A DNA stretch of 64,000 nucleotides, from NCBI RefSeq assembly GCF_018274385.1, contig NZ_JAAFYZ010000006.1, positions 56,344 through 120,343 on the forward strand, written 5' to 3'. Origin of the DNA: Catenulispora pinistramenti. GTDB lineage: Bacteria; Actinomycetota; Actinomycetes; Streptomycetales; Catenulisporaceae. How positions within the stretch are numbered: position 1 is the first letter of the stretch; each line of letters starts with the position of its first letter. Below the pieces are notes generated by a model. The model saw only the letters and a list, made by a program, of their open reading frames with translations, searched no databases and had not been told where the DNA came from. Below, in pieces: positions 51,684 to 60,448 of this stretch. The position numbers and the translations under genes are program-made.

Positions 51684-52742
51684 CACCCGCACGTCCGGCG
51701 GGTACAGGCAGACCTCGCCGAGCAGGGCCCGGATCGGCTCGGTGAGGCGTTCGCCGGTCTGGGCCAGGCTGCCGCCGATCACCACCAGATCCGGGTCCAG
51801 CGGGGTCACCAGGCTGATCAGGCCCTCGGCCAGGGCCCGGGCGAACGCGTCGAAGGCCAGGGTGGCCTTGTGGTCGCCGGCGTCGGCGCGCTCCATCGCG
51901 AACAGCGCGGCCTGCAACGGGGCCCGCAGCTCGCTTGGATCGACCGCCATCGCGTAGTCCATGACGTACCCGAACGCCGCCCACCGGCCGTTCGGATGGC
52001 CGCCGAGCTCGCCGGCCGCGGCGTGCGAGCCGCGGTAGGGCACCCCGTTCAACAGCAGACCCAGGCCGATACGCCGGCCGGTGTGCAGGTAGAGCACGTT
52101 GTCGTGGTCGGACGCGGCGCCGCGCCAGTGCTCGGCCAGGACCGCCAGCCGCATGTCGTTCTCGACGACGACCGGGACCGGCAGCCGCGCGGCCAGCTCG
52201 TGCTGCAACTCCACCCCCGACCAGTCGGTCAGCGCCACGCTCTTCAGCACCCGGCCTTCGTTGTCGATCACGCCGGTGGTGCCGACACCGACCGTGGCCA
52301 GCCGGCTCAGCGGCACGTCGGCCGCCCCGGCGGCCCGCTCCAGCACCCGCTGTACGGCCGTCAGGCGCTGGCCGGCCGGCAACTCCGGGCTCAGATGCTC
52401 CACGGCCCGGCCCACCACGTCGCCGTCCAGGTCGGCGACCATCGCGGTGACCCCGGACCCGCCGATCGCGACCCCCGCGACGTGCGCCGCCGCCGCGCGG
52501 AAGGTGTAGCGCCGGGCCGGCCGGCCGCGCTGGCCGTCGGCCACCGCCTCGGCCTCCACCACCCAGCCGTGGCGCAGCAGCGAGTCCATGATGACCTCGG
52601 TGGTGGCCCGGGACAGCTGCGCGGTCCGGGCGACCTCCGCCAGGGTCGGGGTCCCGGTCTCGCGCAGCGCGCGCAGCACCGCCACCTCGTTCAGGCTCCG
52701 CAGAAAGCTGCCGTCGCCGCTGGTCCGTCGCATGGCGGCCAT
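51576..52742 (-). CDS. ROK-family transcriptional regulator
   Basis: A 388-residue NagC/XylR-type ROK protein: an N-terminal winged helix (LAEVARTAQLSRATTEVIMDSLLRHG), an actin-like ATPase/sugar-kinase fold with VGVGTTGVID, VENDMRLAVLAEHW and GELGGHPNG. The usual ROK zinc-binding cysteines (CxCGxxGC) are absent after GGHPN, so it is unlikely to be an active kinase. It is divergent from the sugar ABC cluster at 53016 and probably represses it until sugar binds. The start was set at ATG 52742; the longer frame to 52988 crosses the promoter region. Confidence 0.85.
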   Translation of the reverse strand: MAAMRRTSGDGSFLRSLNEVAVLRALRETGTPTLAEVARTAQLSRATTEVIMDSLLRHGWVVEAEAVADGQRGRPARRYTFRAAAAHVAGVAIGGSGVTAMVADLDGDVVGRAVEHLSPELPAGQRLTAVQRVLERAAGAADVPLSRLATVGVGTTGVIDNEGRVLKSVALTDWSGVELQHELAARLPVPVVVENDMRLAVLAEHWRGAASDHDNVLYLHTGRRIGLGLLLNGVPYRGSHAAAGELGGHPNGRWAAFGYVMDYAMAVDPSELRAPLQAALFAMERADAGDHKATLAFDAFARALAEGLISLVTPLDPDLVVIGGSLAQTGERLTEPIRALLGEVCLYPPDVRVSELGGDAVGMGAVRFALDHAEPVLFASLSSGTSAA

Positions 52743-53015
52743 CTTAGGCACGCGGACCCGGATCGCGCGCCTAATTAAAACGACCGCTGGCATAAAGATG
52801 ACCGATTCATCCTGGTTCCAGATCACGGCCCGGTCTCGGAACGGGTACTTTTTCGCGTCTCGTGCGCGAGCGTGCTCGATTAATACTGGTCTCAAGCAAA
52901 AACGGCGGCTAGTGTCCCGGGTCACGGGAGGCCCCGCCTCCCGACCCTCACCCTTATCAGCCCTCTGACAGGCAGCGATGCCGTTCACGGCTTACGAAAA
53001 CGTTGGGAGACGCGG
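52743..53015. promoter_or_regulatory. Divergent promoter region of the ROK and sugar ABC genes
   Basis: 273 bases, unusually AT-rich for the window. Two AT-rich motifs stand out: CTAATTAAAACG (52771-52782), suited to the ROK promoter, and CGATTAATACTGG (52878-52890), with TAATAC as a -10 for the ABC operon. ROK regulators typically bind AT-rich dyads of this sort. No gene is seen. Confidence 0.5.
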
Positions 53016-54278
53016 ATGTTCCGAAAGGCGTTGGTGCTGGCCGGCGTCGGGGCTCTGGCCCTGGCCGCGACCGGCTGTTCCTCCTCGAAATCCGCCTCTT
53101 CCGGACAGGCCGACTCCGGTCCGGTCACCCTCACCTACGGCATCTGGGACGCGAAGCAGAAGCCGGCGATGCAGGCGATCGCCGACGCCTTCCACACCGC
53201 GCACCCGAACATCACCATCAACATCCAGCTGACGCCGAACGCCGACTACTGGACCAAGCTGCAGACCGCGGCCGCCTCCGGCACCGCCCCGGACGTGTTC
53301 TGGATGAATACCCCGCGCGTCGGCCTGTACGCCGGCCAGCACCAGCTGCTGTCGCTGTCGGACAAGCCCGGTTTCGACAACTCCCCGTTCCCGAAGGCCC
53401 TGAACGACAGCTACACCCTGGACGGCAAGCAGTACGGCATGCCGAAGGACTTCGACACCGTCGGGCTCTGGTTCAACAAGAAGCTCTTCGACGCCGCCGG
53501 GGTGAAGTACCCGACCGCCAGCTGGACCTGGCAGGACGTGATCAGCGCGGCGCAGAAGCTGAACGACCCGAGCAAGGGTGTGTGGGGTATCGCCTCGCCG
53601 GACTGGACGCAGGAGAACCTGTTCAACACCATGCTCCAGGCCGGCGGCCAGGCCATCACCCCGGACCACAAGAAGTCCGGGTTCGACGACCCGAAGAGCC
53701 TGGCCGGGCTGCAGTACGCGCTGGACTTCATCACCAAGTACCACGTCTCGCCGACCGCGCAGCAGATGACCGACACCCAGCCGGACCAGCTGTTCGCCTC
53801 CGGCAAGGTGGCGATGTTCGCCGACGGCGACTACGACATGCCCGAGTACAAGGCGGCGGCCGGCCTGGACGCCGACGTCGCGCCGCTGCCGGCCGGCCCG
53901 GACGGCAAGAAGGCGACGGTCATCAACGGTCTGGCGAACGTCATCTACGCCAAGACCAAGCATCCGCAGGCGGCCTGGGAGTTCGTGCAGTACCTCGGGT
54001 CCAAGGAGGCCAACGAGATCCAGGCCAAGACCGGCACCGTGATCCCGGCCTACAACGGCCTGTCCGCGACCTGGGTGGCCTCGACCCCGCAGTACCACCT
54101 GCAGTCCTTCATCGATCAGTTGGACGTCGCGGTGCCCTACCCGGTGTCGAAGAACACCGCGGCCTGGACCACGCCGATGCAGACCACCCTGGACCAGATC
54201 TGGGGCGGCCAGCTCGATCTGACCACCGGCGCCAAGCAGATCGCCGCTCAGATGAACGCCGAACTGGCCAAGGAGTAG
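53016..54278 (+). CDS. Sugar ABC transporter substrate-binding lipoprotein
   Basis: A 420-residue family 1 solute-binding lipoprotein with lipobox LAATGC (Cys21) and a short Ser-rich linker. The mature strands match MalE-type proteins (LTYGIWDAKQKPAMQAIADAFHTAHPNITINIQ, then YGMPKDFDTVGLWFNKKLFDAAGV). GGGAGA precedes the ATG. It heads a four-gene unit with two permeases and a Gfo/Idh/MocA oxidoreductase, controlled presumably by the divergent ROK protein. The sugar is unknown; the oxidoreductase suggests an unusual sugar, inositol or glycoside. Confidence 0.9.
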   Translation: MFRKALVLAGVGALALAATGCSSSKSASSGQADSGPVTLTYGIWDAKQKPAMQAIADAFHTAHPNITINIQLTPNADYWTKLQTAAASGTAPDVFWMNTPRVGLYAGQHQLLSLSDKPGFDNSPFPKALNDSYTLDGKQYGMPKDFDTVGLWFNKKLFDAAGVKYPTASWTWQDVISAAQKLNDPSKGVWGIASPDWTQENLFNTMLQAGGQAITPDHKKSGFDDPKSLAGLQYALDFITKYHVSPTAQQMTDTQPDQLFASGKVAMFADGDYDMPEYKAAAGLDADVAPLPAGPDGKKATVINGLANVIYAKTKHPQAAWEFVQYLGSKEANEIQAKTGTVIPAYNGLSATWVASTPQYHLQSFIDQLDVAVPYPVSKNTAAWTTPMQTTLDQIWGGQLDLTTGAKQIAAQMNAELAKE

Positions 54279-54281
54279 CGG

Positions 54282-55286
54282 GTGTCAGCCACCGAATCCA
54301 GTCCCGTCGCCGCCGGCCGGGCGGCGCCGGGGCCCCGCCCCGGCCCGGAGCGCGGGCCGGGGAGCCCGGGGACCCGGCCGGTCGCCGGCCGCCGCCCGCG
54401 CTTCTCCAAGGCGCACATGAAGGAATGGGCCTGGGGCTACGCGATGATCGCGCCCCTGTTCGTCGGCCTCTTCCTGTTCTACCTGTGGCCGATCGTGCAG
54501 TCCGCCTACTTCAGCTTCACCTCGTGGGGCGCCTTCGGCGGCCAGCAGTGGGTCGGTTTCCAGAACTACAGCTCGTTCCTGTCCGACCCACAGCTGCCGC
54601 GCGCCGCCTGGAACACGGTCAAGTACGCGCTGATCATCCTGGCCGGCATCCCGGTCTCGATCGTCTTCGCCGCGCTGATGAACCAGGTCAGCGGCAAGTA
54701 CGCGAGCCTGTACCGGGTGCTGTACTTCCTGCCGGTGGTCAGCATGCCGGCCGCGGTCGCGATGGTCTGGCGCTGGCTCTACAACGGCGACTACGGCCTG
54801 ATCAACTACCTGCTGTCGCTGATCGGGATCCACGGTCCGCACTGGGTGTCCGACGACCGGTACACGATCTGGGCGATGGGCCTGGTGGGCATCTGGAGCT
54901 CGCTGGGCTACAACATGATCATCTTCGCCGCCGGGCTGAAGAACATCCCGCGCCAGTACTACGAGGCCTCCTCGCTGGACGGCGCCGGCCGGGTCCGGCA
55001 GTTCTTCTCGATCACACTGCCGCTGCTGAGCCCCAGCATCTTCTTCGTCTCGGTGCTGTCGGTGATCGGCGGTCTGCAGATGTTCGACATGGTCCTGATG
55101 ATGCTCGGCAAGACCAACCCGGCGCTGGCCGGCAGCAAGACGATCGCGTACCTCTTCTATGAGGACGCCTTCGTCACCGGTAACCAGGGCCTGGCCGCGG
55201 CCATCGCGGTGGTGCTCACCCTGGTGCTGCTGGCCCTGACCGCGATCCAGTTCCGGCTGCAGAAGAGGTGGGTCCACTATGCCTAG
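54282..55286 (+). CDS. Sugar ABC transporter permease 1
   Basis: A 334-residue MalF-type permease with six helices after a 45-residue Pro/Gly/Arg-rich cytosolic tail. Coupling loop: YEASSLDGAGRVRQFFSITLPLLSP (about residues 227-251). GTG start 3 nt after the binding-protein stop; its last 8 nt overlap the second permease. No ATPase adjacent. Confidence 0.9.
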   Translation: MSATESSPVAAGRAAPGPRPGPERGPGSPGTRPVAGRRPRFSKAHMKEWAWGYAMIAPLFVGLFLFYLWPIVQSAYFSFTSWGAFGGQQWVGFQNYSSFLSDPQLPRAAWNTVKYALIILAGIPVSIVFAALMNQVSGKYASLYRVLYFLPVVSMPAAVAMVWRWLYNGDYGLINYLLSLIGIHGPHWVSDDRYTIWAMGLVGIWSSLGYNMIIFAAGLKNIPRQYYEASSLDGAGRVRQFFSITLPLLSPSIFFVSVLSVIGGLQMFDMVLMMLGKTNPALAGSKTIAYLFYEDAFVTGNQGLAAAIAVVLTLVLLALTAIQFRLQKRWVHYA

Positions 55287-56094
55287 CAGGCAGCGGCTGT
55301 GGCCGATCCACGTGATCCTGGCCGTCGGCGCGGCGGCGATGGTGGCGCCCTTCCTGTGGCAGCTCATCACCTCGTTGCAGACCACCGGGGAGACCACCAG
55401 CGTCCCGCCGCACTTCCTGCCCTCATGGCAGTGGTCGAACTACAGCCAGGTCTTCCACGACACCAAGTTCGCCCAGCAGTTCATGAACTCGGTGTCGCAG
55501 ACCGTCATCAGGGTCCTGGCCCAGGTGCTGTTCTGCTCGATGGCCGCCTACGCCTTCGCGCGGCTGCGTTTCCCGGGCCGCAACGCCCTGTTCCTGCTCA
55601 TGCTCGCGGTCCTGATGGTGCCCAGCCAGGTCTACCTGCTGCCGCAGTACCAGCTGGTGCAGAACATGGGCCTGCTCAATACCCTGGCCGGCGTGGTCCT
55701 GCCCGGACTGTTCAGCGCCTTCGGCACGTTCATGCTGCGGCAGTTCTTCATGTCGCTGCCGGACGAGGTCGAGGAGGCGGCGCGGCTGGACGGCGCCGGC
55801 ACCTTCCGGATCTTCTGGTCCGTGATGCTGCCGTTGGCCAAGCCCGGGCTGATCTCGATGGGCGTGCTCACGGTGCTGTGGTCGTGGAACGACCTGCTGT
55901 GGCCGCTGGTCGTGGTGAACGACGACTCCAAGATGCCGCTCACCGTGGGGCTCTCCACGCTCCAGGGCGAACACCTCACCGAGTACCCGCTGCTGATGGC
56001 CGGCTCGCTGCTGGCCAGCCTGCCGATGATCCTGGTCTTCCTGGCCGCGCAGCGCCGCATCACCGAGGGCATCGCCCTCACCGGTACCAAGTAA
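55279..56094 (+). CDS. Sugar ABC transporter permease 2
   Basis: A 271-residue MalG-type permease with six helices and the coupling loop EEAARLDGAGTFRIFWSVMLPLAKP (about residues 166-190). Starts inside the 3' end of permease 1. The oxidoreductase gene follows 65 nt later with its own ribosome site. Confidence 0.9.
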   Translation: MPSRQRLWPIHVILAVGAAAMVAPFLWQLITSLQTTGETTSVPPHFLPSWQWSNYSQVFHDTKFAQQFMNSVSQTVIRVLAQVLFCSMAAYAFARLRFPGRNALFLLMLAVLMVPSQVYLLPQYQLVQNMGLLNTLAGVVLPGLFSAFGTFMLRQFFMSLPDEVEEAARLDGAGTFRIFWSVMLPLAKPGLISMGVLTVLWSWNDLLWPLVVVNDDSKMPLTVGLSTLQGEHLTEYPLLMAGSLLASLPMILVFLAAQRRITEGIALTGTK

Positions 56095-56159
56095 GCCCTC
56101 GAAGCAAGCCCGGGAAAGTCTTCGGGCGAGTTCTTCCCCTCAGAAAGGCAAGTTCTGCT

Positions 56160-57332
56160 GTGAGCAACCTGCGCCTCGGTGTGATCGGCCTGGGCCTGCG
56201 CACCTCCCTGGCCGTCGCCGCGCACCAGCCGGACCGCGGTTTCGAGGTCGCCGTGCTGTGCGACACCGATCCGGCGGCCCTGGCCAAGGCGGTGGAGCGG
56301 GTCGGCGTGACCGACACCGAAAGCGACTACCGCAAGCTGCTGAGCCGCTCCGACGTCGACGCCGTGGTCATCATGACCCCGGACGACACCCACGAGGCGA
56401 TAGCCGTCGAGTGCCTGCACGCCGGCAAGGCGGTCTACCTCGAGAAGCCGATGGCCATCACCATCGAGAGTTCGGACCGGATCCTGCGGGCCGCCTACGA
56501 GACCGGGACCCGGCTCTACGTCGGCCACAACATGCGGCACATGGGCGTGGTGCGCACGATGCGCGACGTCATAGCCCGCGGCGACATCGGCGAGCCGAAG
56601 ACCGTGTGGGTCCGGCACTTCGTGTCCTACGGCGGCGACTACTACTTCAAGGACTGGCACGCCGAGCGCGACCGCACCACCGGCCTGCTGCTGCAGAAGG
56701 CGGCGCACGACCTGGACATCGTGCACTGGCTGGCCGGCGGGTACACCAAGCGGGTCAGCGCGTTCGGCGACCTGATGGTCTACGGCGACCTGCCGCGGCG
56801 CGAGGAGGGGACACCCCGGCCGCAGGGCTGGCTCAAGGAGTTCGACTGGCCGCCGACGGCCCGCCACGACCTCAACCACAAGATCGAGGTCGAGGACGTC
56901 TCGGTGATGAACATGACGCTGGACAACGGCGTCATCGCCGCCTACCAGCAGTGCCACTTCGCGCCGGACTACTTCCGGAACTACACGGTGATCGGCACCG
57001 AGGGCCGGCTGGAGAACTTCGGCGACTCGCCCGGCGACGTGGTGAAGGTCTGGAACACCGGGCCGACCGGCTACCGCGGCGACGCCGACATCGCCTACAA
57101 GGTCCCGGAGGCCTCGGGCAGCCACGGCGGCTCGGACGGCGCGATCATGGCCGAGTTCGCCCGCTTCGTCCGCGACGGCGGCGCCACCGACACCTCGCCG
57201 GTCGCGGCGCGGATGAGTGTGGCCGCCGGCTACATGGCCACGCTCTCGCTGCGCGACGGCGGCACCCCGCTGGAGATCCCGCCGCTGGATCCTGAGCTGG
57301 CCGAGTACTTCGACCGGGGGCAGGTGCGCTGA
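56160..57332 (+). CDS. Gfo/Idh/MocA-family oxidoreductase
   Basis: A 390-residue NAD(P)-dependent dehydrogenase: Rossmann loop RLGVIGLGLRTSLA, the family's EKP motif in AVYLEKPMAIT, and a C-terminal sheet domain with KAAHDLDIVHWLAGG, whose Asp and His are the usual catalytic positions. It oxidises or epimerises a sugar or inositol. The location directly after the sugar importer suggests that it is the first catabolic step for the imported compound. GTG 56160 follows AGAAAGG; the longer frame lies inside the permease. Confidence 0.9.
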   Translation: MSNLRLGVIGLGLRTSLAVAAHQPDRGFEVAVLCDTDPAALAKAVERVGVTDTESDYRKLLSRSDVDAVVIMTPDDTHEAIAVECLHAGKAVYLEKPMAITIESSDRILRAAYETGTRLYVGHNMRHMGVVRTMRDVIARGDIGEPKTVWVRHFVSYGGDYYFKDWHAERDRTTGLLLQKAAHDLDIVHWLAGGYTKRVSAFGDLMVYGDLPRREEGTPRPQGWLKEFDWPPTARHDLNHKIEVEDVSVMNMTLDNGVIAAYQQCHFAPDYFRNYTVIGTEGRLENFGDSPGDVVKVWNTGPTGYRGDADIAYKVPEASGSHGGSDGAIMAEFARFVRDGGATDTSPVAARMSVAAGYMATLSLRDGGTPLEIPPLDPELAEYFDRGQVR

Positions 57333-57396
57333 GGGCGTCCGCACCGGGTACGGGTTCGGACCCGGCCCGGCCTCCGATCGAGATCGGGGCGTCTGC

Positions 57397-58281
57397 CTAC
57401 CGCAGCGCCCTGACCGCCTCGGCGACCGCGGCGATCCCGCGGTCGCCGAGCAAGATCGAATAATGGTTGGTGCCGGGGACGAAGCGCACGTCCACCCCGG
57501 CGTCGGCGAGCTTGGCCGCCGCCACGGCCTCGGGGGAGTAGAGCCCGACGGGCTCGTTCAGCAGCCCCCGCTCGGCGTGCAGGAAGACCGCGGGCATCGG
57601 CAGCCGGTGGATCGCCCCGACCACGTCAGGGTTCTGCAACTCGTCCGCGGCATCGTCCCGGATCGCGTCCAGGACGCAGGAGGACCGCAGCTCCGGCTCG
57701 GTGCCGATGATGTCGCGCTCCTGATACGCCTCGACCGCCGGCGAGTACACGTCCACCAGCGAGGGGTGGTTCCGCCAGGGCGCCAGGAACTCCTCCCGGC
57801 TGGCGAAGACCGTCCGCAGCTTGGCCATCGCCGGGCCGAGCACGGCGTCCAGCAGCTGGTCCAGGTCGGTGCCCTCGGGCAGCTGGAAGCCCAGGCCGCC
57901 GTCGACCAGCACCGCACCGCCGAACCGCTCCGGATGCCGCACCGCGGCTGCCGCGACCACCCAGCCGCCCATCGAGTGGCCCAGCAGCGTGGCCCGCTCC
58001 ACCCCGAGGTGGTCCAGGGTGCGGACCAGGTCGTCGGCGTGCGCGGCCATCGAGTACGGGCCGCCGACCTCGCGGGAGCGCCCGCGGCCGCGCAGGTCCG
58101 GGGCGATGAAGTCGGTCTCCGGCAGTGCCTCGGCCAGCGGCGCCCAGGCCAGTCCGTTGGCGGTGATGCCGTGCGCGGCGATCACGGGCGGTGCCTGAAC
58201 CGCTGCTTCGGGTGCCGGCCAACGGGTCACCGCGTACGAACCCGCACCTGTCGGGAACTGGATCTCCACGCTCTGTCGCAT
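57397..58281 (-). CDS. Alpha/beta hydrolase
   Basis: A 294-residue alpha/beta-fold hydrolase with HGITANGLAW for the oxyanion turn, nucleophile elbow LLGHSMGGW, and catalytic His in VPGTNHYSILLG. Cytosolic and of normal length. The start at 58281 (MRQSVEIQF) is preferred by homology to short N-termini; ATG 58332 is in frame 51 nt upstream and neither has a clear ribosome site. It converges with the sugar cluster. Substrate unknown. Confidence 0.82.
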   Translation of the reverse strand: MRQSVEIQFPTGAGSYAVTRWPAPEAAVQAPPVIAAHGITANGLAWAPLAEALPETDFIAPDLRGRGRSREVGGPYSMAAHADDLVRTLDHLGVERATLLGHSMGGWVVAAAAVRHPERFGGAVLVDGGLGFQLPEGTDLDQLLDAVLGPAMAKLRTVFASREEFLAPWRNHPSLVDVYSPAVEAYQERDIIGTEPELRSSCVLDAIRDDAADELQNPDVVGAIHRLPMPAVFLHAERGLLNEPVGLYSPEAVAAAKLADAGVDVRFVPGTNHYSILLGDRGIAAVAEAVRALR

Positions 58282-58417
58282 CCCGCCAGGCTTTCGGTTG
58301 TCGATCGGCTTGGCAATAGGGCGCGGTGCCATATCCAGCCCGTCGGGTATGGGGCCGCGTTGAATAACGGATCTGGTGGTAGCGAAGAGGTGTTACACTT
58401 GCGATGAAGCAAAACGG

Positions 58418-58491
58418 CGCGGGGTGGAGCAGCTCGGTAGCTCGCTGGGCTCATAACCCAGAGGTCGCAGGTTCAAATCCTGTCCCCGCTA
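58418..58491 (+). tRNA. Initiator tRNA-fMet (CAT anticodon), copy 2
   Basis: Identical over all 74 nt to the copy at 28381-28454, including the C1-T72 mismatch and the G-C-rich anticodon stem of initiator tRNAs. The identity extends only to GCGGGG.. upstream and CTACTA downstream; the flanks and terminators differ. TACACT at 58394-58399 is a -10 candidate. Confidence 0.95.
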
Positions 58492-58497
58492 CTAAAC

Positions 58498-58524
58498 GAG
58501 GCCCCTCAGGATCTGAGGGGCCTC
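58498..58524 (+). terminator. Terminator of tRNA-fMet copy 2
   Basis: A perfect 12-bp stem GAGGCCCCTCAG/CTGAGGGGCCTC with GAT loop, followed by GCGTTCTTT, 6 nt after the tRNA. Confidence 0.88.
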
Positions 58525-58547
58525 GCGTTCTTTATGCGGGAGCCGAG

Positions 58548-59057
58548 ATGGTGCGCGAACCAGAAGCCGACATGAGCGTGGTCACCGCCCTCGTCCGCTC
58601 GGCATTCCTGGTCGACGCCACCTACGAGCACGTGGCCCGCAAGCACCAGCTCACCTCCCAGCAGGGCCAGCTGCTCTGTGTCCTGATGGGCAAGCCCGAA
58701 GAGGGCTTCGGGATGGGCGAGCTGGTCCGCATCCTCGGCCTGGCCAAGTCCAGCCTCACCGGCCTGGTGGACCGCTCGCTGCGCCGCGGCCTGGTCCGGC
58801 GGGAAGCCGACAGCACGGACGGCCGCGCGGTCCGCGTGTTCCTCACCCCGGAAGGCGACAAGCTCGCCGAGGAGTTCTACAACGAGACCGTCGCCCAGGT
58901 CGCCGAGCTGCCGGCCATGCTCTCCGAGCAGGAACAGGCGCAGCTGGCCGAACTGCTCGGGCGGCTGGTATTCGGGAATCAGGTGCCTGTCGTGTTCGGG
59001 GACGATCACCCGTGCCTGAAGGCCGGCGAGGACTGTCCCGACGCCGCACAGGACTGA
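58548..59057 (+). CDS. MarR-family transcriptional regulator
   Basis: A 169-residue MarR protein: helix-turn-helix MGELVRILGLAKSSLTGLVDRSLRRGLVRREADSTDGRAVRVFLTPEG with the family's wing (about residues 60-105). Two cysteines in the C-terminal tail (PCLKAGEDCPD) could give redox control. GGGAG lies 5 nt before ATG 58548. It converges with the flavoprotein gene; the palindromic sites upstream of that gene at 60285-60354 are candidate targets, though none is seen upstream of marR itself. Confidence 0.88.
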   Translation: MVREPEADMSVVTALVRSAFLVDATYEHVARKHQLTSQQGQLLCVLMGKPEEGFGMGELVRILGLAKSSLTGLVDRSLRRGLVRREADSTDGRAVRVFLTPEGDKLAEEFYNETVAQVAELPAMLSEQEQAQLAELLGRLVFGNQVPVVFGDDHPCLKAGEDCPDAAQD

Positions 59058-59089
59058 GCCCGGCCGGGACGACCTCGGCCGGGCCTTTT
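59058..59089 (+). terminator. Terminator after the MarR gene
   Basis: A 9-bp stem GCCCGGCCG/CGGCCGGGC with a 9-nt loop and a following CTTTTG, directly after the marR stop. Confidence 0.85.
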
Positions 59090-59153
59090 GCGCTGAGCCC
59101 TTTGCGCTGAGCCCTTCGTACTGAGTCCTTCGCGCTGAGCGTTTCGCGCTGGG
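59084..59153. repeat. 14-bp tandem repeat, five copies
   Basis: Five degenerate copies of a CCTTTGCGCTGAGC-type unit at exact 14-bp spacing (59084, 59098, 59112, 59126, 59140) fill the gap between the marR terminator and the end of the convergent flavoprotein gene. Confidence 0.85.
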
Positions 59154-59155
59154 CC

Positions 59156-60241
59156 TCAGATGTTGAACAGCTCCTGGAAGTGCCCGAGCATCATCTCCGC
59201 GCCCTTCATCTGGATCACGGTCTCCTTCGGCACCTGGAACGCCGCCCCTTCGTCGTTCGGGAACTGCCCGACCCCGCCGGCCGGCCCCAGCGGCACCAGC
59301 CCCACCTTGATGGGCAGCGGTGTGTGCGCCGCCGCCGGTTCCTCGCCCTTGGCGTGCGCGAGGATGTTCGCCGCCACCACCTCGGCGTGCCGCAGCGCCC
59401 AGCCGGCCATCTTCGTCTCCGGCACGTCGGTGATGTCGCCGAGGGCGTAGACGGTGTCGTGGCCTTCGACGGTCAGCCGTTCGGTGACCTTCACCTGGCC
59501 CCGCTCGTTGCGCGGGACCGCGCCGTCCAGGAAGTCGGTGTGGATGCGGGAGCCGTAGGCGCGGAACCAGATGTCTGCGGTCAGCTGGTCACCGGCTTGG
59601 TCGGTCACGGTGAACTCCCCGGAGATGCCCGGCGCCGGGGCCGGGTCGGCGGTCAGGCCCGCGCCGAGCCGCAGCTCGATCCCCAGCTTGTCGAGCTGCC
59701 CGCGCAGGTCCGCGACCAGTCCGGGGAGGAAGCCGGGCAGCAGCTCGGCGGCCGGGTCGACGATCGTCACCCGCTTGTCCGGCCAGGTCGTGGCGATCTC
59801 GCCGGCCAGCTCCAGACCGACCGGCCCGGCGCCGAGGATCAGGACCCGGTGGGAACCGGCGAGTTCCTGGTGCGCGGCGCGGAGCGCGTCCAGGGCGTCC
59901 TCGGTGACATCGGTGTGCATCTTCGCCGGGAACGCGTAGGACGAGCCCGAGGCCAGCACCACGTAGTCGGCGTCCACCCGGTCGCCCGAGGCGAGCGTCA
60001 CGCCCCGCGCGTCCACGCCGACCGCGCGGTCGCGGACCACGGTGCCGTTCTTCATCAGCGTCCCGTAGGGGAAGAAGATGTTCTCGGCCCAGTCCGGGCG
60101 GACCAGCGCGCGCAACGCGGCGGCGCTGTGCACGAAGGCGTCCTTCGGGTCGATCAGGACCACGTCGAGGTCCGGGTCCAGGGTCTTGGCGAGCTTCGCC
60201 CCGCCGTAGCCACCGCCGACGATCGCAACCTTCTTACGCAT
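59156..60241 (-). CDS. FAD-dependent NADH dehydrogenase-like oxidoreductase (NDH-2 type)
   Basis: A 361-residue two-dinucleotide-binding flavoprotein. The FAD loop KVAIVGGGYGGAKLA opens the protein, LILGAGPVGLELAGEI is the NAD(P)H site, and YALGDITDVPETKMAGWALRHA is the C-terminal FAD motif. This is the pattern of type II NADH dehydrogenases and AIF/FSP1-like quinone reductases; an obvious membrane anchor is lacking. GAGGGGA precedes ATG 60241. Three copies of a palindrome upstream indicate tight transcriptional control, perhaps by the nearby MarR regulator. Confidence 0.85.
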   Translation of the reverse strand: MRKKVAIVGGGYGGAKLAKTLDPDLDVVLIDPKDAFVHSAAALRALVRPDWAENIFFPYGTLMKNGTVVRDRAVGVDARGVTLASGDRVDADYVVLASGSSYAFPAKMHTDVTEDALDALRAAHQELAGSHRVLILGAGPVGLELAGEIATTWPDKRVTIVDPAAELLPGFLPGLVADLRGQLDKLGIELRLGAGLTADPAPAPGISGEFTVTDQAGDQLTADIWFRAYGSRIHTDFLDGAVPRNERGQVKVTERLTVEGHDTVYALGDITDVPETKMAGWALRHAEVVAANILAHAKGEEPAAAHTPLPIKVGLVPLGPAGGVGQFPNDEGAAFQVPKETVIQMKGAEMMLGHFQELFNI

Positions 60242-60284
60242 GGGAGCCGTCCCCTCGCGGCGGGTCCGGGCCGCCGCCACAGTC

Positions 60285-60354
60285 GTTCGCAACACGAACG
60301 GATTCGTTCGCGTTGCGAACCGTAGCCGGTCCGCGGGTCGTTCGCAATGCGAAC
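60285..60354. promoter_or_regulatory. Triple palindromic operator GTTCGCNNNGCGAAC
   Basis: Two perfect copies, GTTCGCGTTGCGAAC (60306-60320) and GTTCGCAATGCGAAC (60340-60354), and one with a single mismatch, GTTCGCAACACGAAC (60285-60299). They lie 44-113 nt upstream of the flavoprotein start, where a dimeric repressor such as MarR would block transcription. Confidence 0.75.
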
Positions 60355-60403
60355 CAAGTGTCTGGCCAGGGGTGAATTCCGTACGCTAAGAGCAGGCCGG
60401 TAG

Positions 60404-60448
60404 CGGAGCGGTGGGGCTAACCCCACCGTCGGACACCTGTTGGCTCCG
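60404..60448 (+). promoter_or_regulatory. Structured 5' leader of the ABC operon
   Basis: An outer helix CGGAGC (60404-60409) with GCTCCG (60443-60448) encloses a strong hairpin GGTGGGG-CTAA-CCCCACC (60410-60427) and a 15-nt single-stranded segment. It starts about 15-20 nt after the predicted transcription start and lies 88 nt before the ATG. No known riboswitch class was recognised. Confidence 0.4.

Noticed and set aside
60404..60448. Assigning the leader to a known riboswitch class (cobalamin, c-di-AMP or similar)
   Set aside because: None of the conserved cores of those classes could be recognised by eye, so it is left as an unclassified structure.
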